NCBI GenBank assembly: GCA_002254335.1 | Contig: NIVA01000019.1 | Location: forward strand, 1 to 27,446 | DNA length: 27,446 bases | Direction of reading: 5' to 3' | From: Bacteroidetes bacterium 4572_114 | GTDB lineage: Bacteria; Bacteroidota; Bacteroidia; Bacteroidales; 4484-276 | Shown here: piece after piece, positions 23,867 through 27,446 of the stretch | Numbering within the stretch: the stretch's first letter is position 1 | Layout: the number at the start of each line of letters is the position of its first letter | Position numbers and translations under genes: made by a program | Notes under the pieces: generated by a model | Seen by the model: only the letters and a program-made list of their open reading frames with translations | What the model was told of the DNA's origin: nothing | Database searches by the model: none

Positions 23867-24253
23867 ATGACAGAGTTAGAAAACAGAGAAAGAAGAGAAG
23901 AAATCTTTTCAGAGATTGTAAGGGCCGGCAAAAGGACTTACTTTTTTGATGTGAAGGAAACCAGGAACGGGGAACGCTACTTAACCATTACCGAAAGCAA
24001 GCGGCGGTTTAACAATGATTCGGGCCAGTTTTTCTACGAAAAACACAAATTGTTTCTTTACCAGGAAGACTTTGACAAGTTTTCCAACGGCCTGAAATCG
24101 GTATTCGGTTTTATTGAAACAGGGAAGGCCCCTGAAATAGTTGAAAAAGAAGTAGCCAAAGAAGAAGTGGCTGAAGATGAAGCCCCAAAAACTGAAACTT
24201 CGGATATTTCGTTTGAAGATCTCGGTATTGAAGATACAAAAACCAAAGATTAA
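23867..24253 (+). CDS. DUF3276 / PUR-domain nucleic-acid-binding protein
   Basis: The 128-residue product has one PUR-like domain (about 12-85: IFSEIVRAGKRTYFFDVKET, then RYLTITESKRRF and FEKH-KLFLYQEDF pattern). A low-complexity acidic tail follows (EKEVAKEEVAEDEAPK). PUR-domain proteins such as Borrelia BpuR bind single-stranded DNA and RNA; members in this phylum are small and conserved, and their exact role is unknown. It has its own promoter and terminator, so it is likely a single-gene unit upstream of parAB. Confidence 0.88.
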   Translation: MTELENRERREEIFSEIVRAGKRTYFFDVKETRNGERYLTITESKRRFNNDSGQFFYEKHKLFLYQEDFDKFSNGLKSVFGFIETGKAPEIVEKEVAKEEVAEDEAPKTETSDISFEDLGIEDTKTKD

Positions 24254-24275
24254 TTGTTAAAATAGTTTATAATAT

Positions 24276-24304
24276 AGCTGGCCCGGTGGCCGGCTTTTTT
24301 TGTT
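24276..24304 (+). terminator. Intrinsic terminator of the DUF3276 gene
   Basis: AGCTGGCC (24276-24283) pairs with GGCCGGCT (24288-24295) around CGGT, with one U-G wobble. A run of T follows from 24295. Confidence 0.85.
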
Positions 24305-24353
24305 TGGGCTTATCACTATCAAATATGATATGTTGATAATTATTAATAGTTAA

Positions 24354-24386
24354 TTTTAACTACGACATCCATTAAGTGTACCTTCG
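24354..24386 (+). promoter_or_regulatory. Promoter of the parAB operon
   Basis: TTTT (24354-24357), a 21-nt spacer and TACCTTCG (24379-24386) form a Bacteroidota-type promoter. The -7 box is identical to that of tRNA-Leu at 7964. ATG follows at 24414. Confidence 0.6.
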
Positions 24387-24413
24387 CCGACCTATTTTTT
24401 GAAACAAAATAAT

Positions 24414-25229
24414 ATGGGTAAAGTAATAGCAATTGCCAATCAAAAAGGCGGGGTAGGAAAAACCACTACTGCAATAAACCTTGCAGCTTGTTTTGCCGTA
24501 CTCGAATTTAAAACACTAATAATTGATGCCGACCCGCAAGCCAACGCCACCTCCGGATTGGGTCATGATCCACGGAACATCAAACATAGTATCTACGAAT
24601 GTATAATTGATGACGAAGACCCTAAGGATGTTATTGTACAGACAACAACACCCTACCTCGAACTCATCCCGGCACATATCGACCTTGTAGGGGCCGAGAT
24701 AGAAATGATAAATAAACCAAACCGCGAAAAAATGATGAAGCGTGTTGTGGACAAGATCAAGGATGAGTATCAATTTATTATCATCGATTGTTCGCCATCG
24801 TTAGGGTTGGTAACTGTAAATGCACTGTGCGCCGCCGATTCGGTAATTGTGCCCGTGCAATGTGAATATTTTGCATTAGAGGGTTTGGGGAAACTGCTCA
24901 ACACTATAAAAATTGTACAATCAAGATTAAACGTGGACCTTGATATCGAAGGCATTTTGCTAACAATGTACGATTCGCGCCTTAGGCTGGCAAAACAGGT
25001 GGTTGAAGAGGTGAGGACACATTTCCAGCAAATGGTGTTCGACACCATAATCAACCGGAACACCAAGCTTGGGGAAGCACCGAGTTTTGGCGAAACTATC
25101 ATCTTGCATGATGCTAATTCTATGGGAGCCATCAACTACCTTAACCTTGCACGTGAAATTTTACAAAAAAACGGATTAACAAAAATGGATCTGTCCGAAA
25201 CAGAAATTGACTTTTTAGATGAAAAATAA
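24414..25229 (+). CDS. parA: Chromosome partitioning ATPase ParA (Soj)
   Basis: The 271-residue product is a deviant Walker-A ATPase that moves ParB-parS complexes along the nucleoid. KGGVGKT (residues 11-17) carries the signature lysine. IIDADPQANAT is the Walker A' region and IIIDCSPSLG the Walker B. The C-terminal motif RLRLAKQVVEEVR and IINRNTKLGEAPSFG are typical of chromosomal Soj. ATG 24414 (MGKVIAIANQ) is preferred to the in-frame TTG 24399. The 3' end overlaps parB by 11 nt. Confidence 0.96.
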   Translation: MGKVIAIANQKGGVGKTTTAINLAACFAVLEFKTLIIDADPQANATSGLGHDPRNIKHSIYECIIDDEDPKDVIVQTTTPYLELIPAHIDLVGAEIEMINKPNREKMMKRVVDKIKDEYQFIIIDCSPSLGLVTVNALCAADSVIVPVQCEYFALEGLGKLLNTIKIVQSRLNVDLDIEGILLTMYDSRLRLAKQVVEEVRTHFQQMVFDTIINRNTKLGEAPSFGETIILHDANSMGAINYLNLAREILQKNGLTKMDLSETEIDFLDEK

Positions 25230-26112
25230 AGGAAAAAAGAGTGCATTGGGCAGAGGGCTTGAAGCTATTTTACAAAGCCCTGATACAGACATAACCTCTA
25301 AGGATATTTCAGGGAATTATGTTGTTGGCGCCATTGCCAACCTGAGGATCAGTAAAATTGAGGCCAACCCTTTTCAGCCTCGTAGTAATTTTGAAGCCGA
25401 AACTCTTGAAGAACTGGCAAACTCAATTAAGGTGCAGGGCATTATCCAGCCCTTAACAGTACGTAAACTTGGTTACGACAAATACCAGATTATTGCCGGT
25501 GAGCGCCGCCTCAGGGCAGCCCGGACGGCAGGCTTAAAGGAAGTGCCCTGCTACATCCGCGTGGCCAACGATGAACAGATGCTCGAAATGGCACTTATCG
25601 AAAACACACATCGCCAGGACCTCAATGCAATAGAAATAGCCATCAGCTACCAACGCCTTATCGAAGAGTGTAAAATTACCCAGGAAGATGTTAGCGCAAA
25701 GGTTGGGAAGCAACGCTCAACCATTGCCAATTATATCAGGTTGCTCAAACTGCCTGCCGAGGTGCAGGTGGCTATCCGCGACAGGCTGATCACCATGGGC
25801 CATGCACGTTCTTTTGTTAATATTGATGACCGGGACGAACAATTGACCCTTTTAAAAGAGATACTTGAAGGTGGGCTTTCGGTGAGGCAGGTTGAAGAAA
25901 AGGTCCGGAAATCGAAAAAAACAACCAAGCTGGGATATAAAAGAAAAAAGACGCAATTGCCTGAAAAATATATTGTTCTTTCCAAAAGTTTAAGTGAGGG
26001 GTTACACACCAAAGTTGAGCTAAAACGCAATAATAAAGGTAAAGGAAGTATCGTTATCAATTTCGGTTCAGATGAGGAAATGGAGAGTTTAATTGCCATT
26101 TTGAAGAGGTAG
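25219..26112 (+). CDS. parB: Chromosome partitioning protein ParB (Spo0J), CTPase clamp
   Basis: The 297-residue product has the N-terminal KSALGRGLEAIL motif that contacts ParA. The ParB/Srx CTP-binding domain (about 38-125) has NPFQPR, GIIQPL and GERRLRAA, followed by ENTHRQDLNAIEIA where ENIQR-DLNPIE is more usual. A helix-turn-helix for parS follows (ITQEDVSAKVGKQRSTIANY), then a C-terminal dimerisation part. It overlaps parA by 11 nt. No parS site (TGTTnCACGTGAAACA-like) was seen in the window. Confidence 0.95.
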   Translation: MKNKGKKSALGRGLEAILQSPDTDITSKDISGNYVVGAIANLRISKIEANPFQPRSNFEAETLEELANSIKVQGIIQPLTVRKLGYDKYQIIAGERRLRAARTAGLKEVPCYIRVANDEQMLEMALIENTHRQDLNAIEIAISYQRLIEECKITQEDVSAKVGKQRSTIANYIRLLKLPAEVQVAIRDRLITMGHARSFVNIDDRDEQLTLLKEILEGGLSVRQVEEKVRKSKKTTKLGYKRKKTQLPEKYIVLSKSLSEGLHTKVELKRNNKGKGSIVINFGSDEEMESLIAILKR

Positions 26113-26185
26113 GTGCCGGATGTCGGGTGACAGATGTCGGGTGATGGGCGACAGATAACAAGTGATGAATGATGGATGTGAAATA
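26113..26185. repeat. Short degenerate repeats after parB
   Basis: GATGTCGGGTGACA is followed by a second copy GATGTCGGGTGATG, then GATGAATGATGGATG. On the other side of the inserted element (26380-26416) there is a CACCAAACACCGAACACCAA run of inverse character. The MITE-like element may have split an older facing repeat cluster. Confidence 0.4.
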
Positions 26186-26194
26186 ACAATTAAA

Positions 26195-26361
26195 GAGTCC
26201 GGTCTAAAAACGAAGTTTTTGAAAATTAGCGAAATTTTATTATTTTCAAACAAGTGATTATGCGATAATTAGAAAATTACATTAGCGCATCCATATGACT
26301 GAAGGACATCCGTATGGACGGACAAGTTTCGCGGCAAAAAAGGGCTTTTTAGACTGGATTC
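26195..26361 (+). mobile_element. MITE-like non-coding element, copy 2 (167 bp), with target duplication
   Basis: Terminal inverted repeats GAGTCCGGTCTAAAAA (26195-26210) and TTTTTAGACTGGATTC (26346-26361) match at 14 of 16 positions. They are flanked directly by ATTAAA on both sides (26189-26194 and 26362-26367), a likely 6-bp target-site duplication. It shares most internal sequence with copy 1 at 8189-8332 but has ~22 bp more near 26290-26312, where CATCCATATG is followed by a second CATCCGTATGG. It carries no gene. It sits between parB and the DUF5683 gene in the same orientation as copy 1. Confidence 0.75.
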
Positions 26362-26483
26362 ATTAAATATTGGATAAATGACAAGTCACCAAACACCGAA
26401 CACCAAACACCACCCCCTAAATTGTTAAGAGAGACATAGTTGATAATAATATCCCACTAAATCCCTTATTACCAAAAAATTGA

Positions 26484-27125
26484 ATGCATACCACCTTTAA
26501 TTTCAAATTGTTTTTTGCCCGCCATAATAGCGTTGTTGCCCGTGCCACCAGGGTTTTGCCCTTAAATATTGTTGCCCTTTTTATTTTTATGGTTTTGATG
26601 GCCAATGGCAAAATGGTATGTGCCCAGAAAAGTGCCCCCAAAGCAATAAATGATTCCATAAAAATCCATTCTGCCAAAAAGGCCACCATTATGTCGTTGG
26701 CGCTGCCGGGGCTTGGACAGGCCTACAATAAAAAATACTGGAAAATCCCGATAATTTATGCCGGTTTTGGTGTCCTATTTTATTCGATCAGTAAAAACGG
26801 GACCGAATACCGCAACTTCCGTACAGCATATAATATTGTTGCAACCGGCGACAGTGCAAATTTTAATAATGAATATGTTGTCCGCTATGATGGAAATTTA
26901 GACCAATTGCAGGAAGGCAGGAATTATTACCGGCGAAACCTGGAATTGAGTTATGTGTTGACCGGGTTTTTGTATATCCTGCAAGTTGTTGATGCAAGTG
27001 TTGACGCAAACCTTTATAGTTTTGATGTGAGCGATGACCTGAGTTTGCGCTTTGAACCGATATCCGACCCGTACATGACAGCCTGGAGGCCTGCACCGGC
27101 TGTTAAGTTGAGGTTTAAGTTTTGA
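26484..27125 (+). CDS. DUF5683 membrane protein of the par locus
   Basis: The 213-residue product has an N-terminal hydrophobic segment (about 28-45, NIVALFIFMVLMANG) that may be a signal or anchor. The DUF5683 domain begins at about residue 64. AKKATIMSLALPGLGQAYNKKYWKIPIIYAGFG is the family's start (broken here only for display: ALPGLGQAYN and KYWKIPI are the key motifs). Two further membrane stretches follow (FGVLFYSI, YVLTGFLYILQVVDASVDA), and the end is a beta-rich LRFKF tail suggestive of an outer-membrane-facing strand. Function unknown. In many Bacteroidota it lies between parB and dapB, as here. The start could be internal (an ATG at residue 36); the long form is kept without strong support. 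Confidence 0.8.
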   Translation: MHTTFNFKLFFARHNSVVARATRVLPLNIVALFIFMVLMANGKMVCAQKSAPKAINDSIKIHSAKKATIMSLALPGLGQAYNKKYWKIPIIYAGFGVLFYSISKNGTEYRNFRTAYNIVATGDSANFNNEYVVRYDGNLDQLQEGRNYYRRNLELSYVLTGFLYILQVVDASVDANLYSFDVSDDLSLRFEPISDPYMTAWRPAPAVKLRFKF

Positions 27126-27133
27126 TGGAAAAA

Positions 27134-27293
27134 GGTCATTTGTGGTCATTATTTAGCCATTATTTGTCATTAATTGCATGGATCAAAATAACACACTAAA
27201 CTTAATAACAGCGCAGCTAAATGACAATTTAATAACGGCGCAGCCAAATGACAACGTAATGACAGCGCAGCCAAATGACAGTTTAATAACACG
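27134..27293. repeat. Facing tandem arrays between DUF5683 and dapB
   Basis: The left half has irregular GTCATT/CCATT units (27134-27172). The right half has three 27-bp units starting at 27202, 27229 and 27256 (TTAATAACAGCGCAGCTAAA plus TGACAAT), with a partial fourth at 27283. Unit length is a multiple of three, so one frame reads as repeated LITAQ-NDN, but no start context or family supports a protein. The AATGAC core is the inverse of the left GTCATT, as in the clpP-clpX gap. Confidence 0.75.
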
Positions 27294-27327
27294 AAATAAA
27301 TTACCAAAATTTTATTTAAAACATCAG

Positions 27328-27446
27328 ATGAAGATCGCATTGCTTGGATATGGAAAGATGGGGTATGCCAGATATGGCTGTTGCCAATATCCATAAATGT
27401 TTTAGCTGTAACACATCTGTTGTTGTAGGTACCACCGGGTGGGAGA
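27328..27446 (+). pseudogene. dapB: dapB (4-hydroxy-tetrahydrodipicolinate reductase), 5' part with internal deletion and frameshift, runs off window
   Basis: ATG 27328 begins MKIALLGYGKMG, the NAD(P)H-binding GxGxMG start of DapB, which reduces the dipicolinate precursor in lysine and meso-DAP synthesis. Straight after it this frame turns into YARYGCCQYP and stops at 27396. One base later, another frame (from 27365 to the edge) reads PDMAVANIHKCF and VVVGTTGW. This is the conserved DapB segment that normally lies some 40 residues further on. About 120-130 nt therefore seem to be missing at 27363-27365, with loss of frame. Position after parA-parB-DUF5683 fits the usual Bacteroidota order. 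DapB is normally essential, so either a second copy exists or the sequence is misassembled here. Confidence 0.75.

Noticed and set aside
27178..27396. 72-residue frame with LITAQ-NDN repeats running into dapB
   Set aside because: It is a by-product of 27-bp tandem repeats continuing into the dapB start; no start context or known family supports it.

Overview
The window looks like chromosomal DNA from a Bacteroidota bacterium, most likely near the Bacteroidales/Marinilabiliales; I do not assign a genus. Supporting signs are secreted proteins with Por-type (type IX secretion) C-terminal sorting domains, families almost confined to the phylum (DUF3276/PUR, DUF1573, DUF5683, a long NusB), a DPP5-like S9 peptidase, AT-rich intergenic DNA, little Shine-Dalgarno signal, and -7 boxes of the TAnnTTTG/TAnnTTCG type before many genes.

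Layout. 1-2101 (-): a PocR/PAS sensor protein broken by an out-of-frame junction near 353-381. 2376-2537 (+): a truncated ssb remnant. 2586-6461 (-): a secreted YWTD propeller protein and a secreted M14-type metallopeptidase. 6865-8064 (+): an EamA/DMT exporter, then tRNA-Leu(UAG). 8065-8891: a gene-poor 0.8 kb stretch with a tRNA-distal terminator, a MITE-like element, a candidate minus-strand small RNA and a short element with palindromic ends. 8892-12592 (+): the tig-clpP-clpX proteostasis cluster. 13011-14978 (+): a DPP5-like dipeptidyl peptidase. 15.0-15.5 kb: several dispersed palindromic repeats. 18159-15542 (-): DUF1573, yajC, a YbbR-domain protein and coaE. 18559-19065 (+): aroK. 23449-19223 (-): nusB, a secreted leucine-rich-repeat protein and rlmD. 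23867-27446 (+): DUF3276, parA, parB, DUF5683 and a scarred dapB, the usual Bacteroidota chromosome-partitioning neighbourhood.

Most genes are conserved housekeeping genes: protein folding and quality control (Tig hands nascent chains on, ClpXP degrades), translocon accessory YajC, CoA and shikimate biosynthesis, rRNA methylation, antitermination and chromosome segregation. Secreted peptidases and repeat proteins are set between them.

The unusual content lies between the genes. There are two copies of a 144-167 bp element with terminal inverted repeats, three copies of a 79-90 bp element whose two ends are each palindromes (CTGTC-n-GACAG), a 33-bp palindrome in two copies, an ~80 bp dispersed repeat in two copies, and several gaps where short tandem repeats face an inverted set of the same core (GTCATT against AATGAC). 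Three protein genes (PAS sensor, DPP5-like peptidase, dapB) appear to have lost internal segments, two of them out of frame, and tig lacks a normal start codon in its conserved frame. These could be real gene decay or assembly errors; reads spanning the junctions would decide. No CRISPR array, integrase, transposase or obvious defence system is visible.
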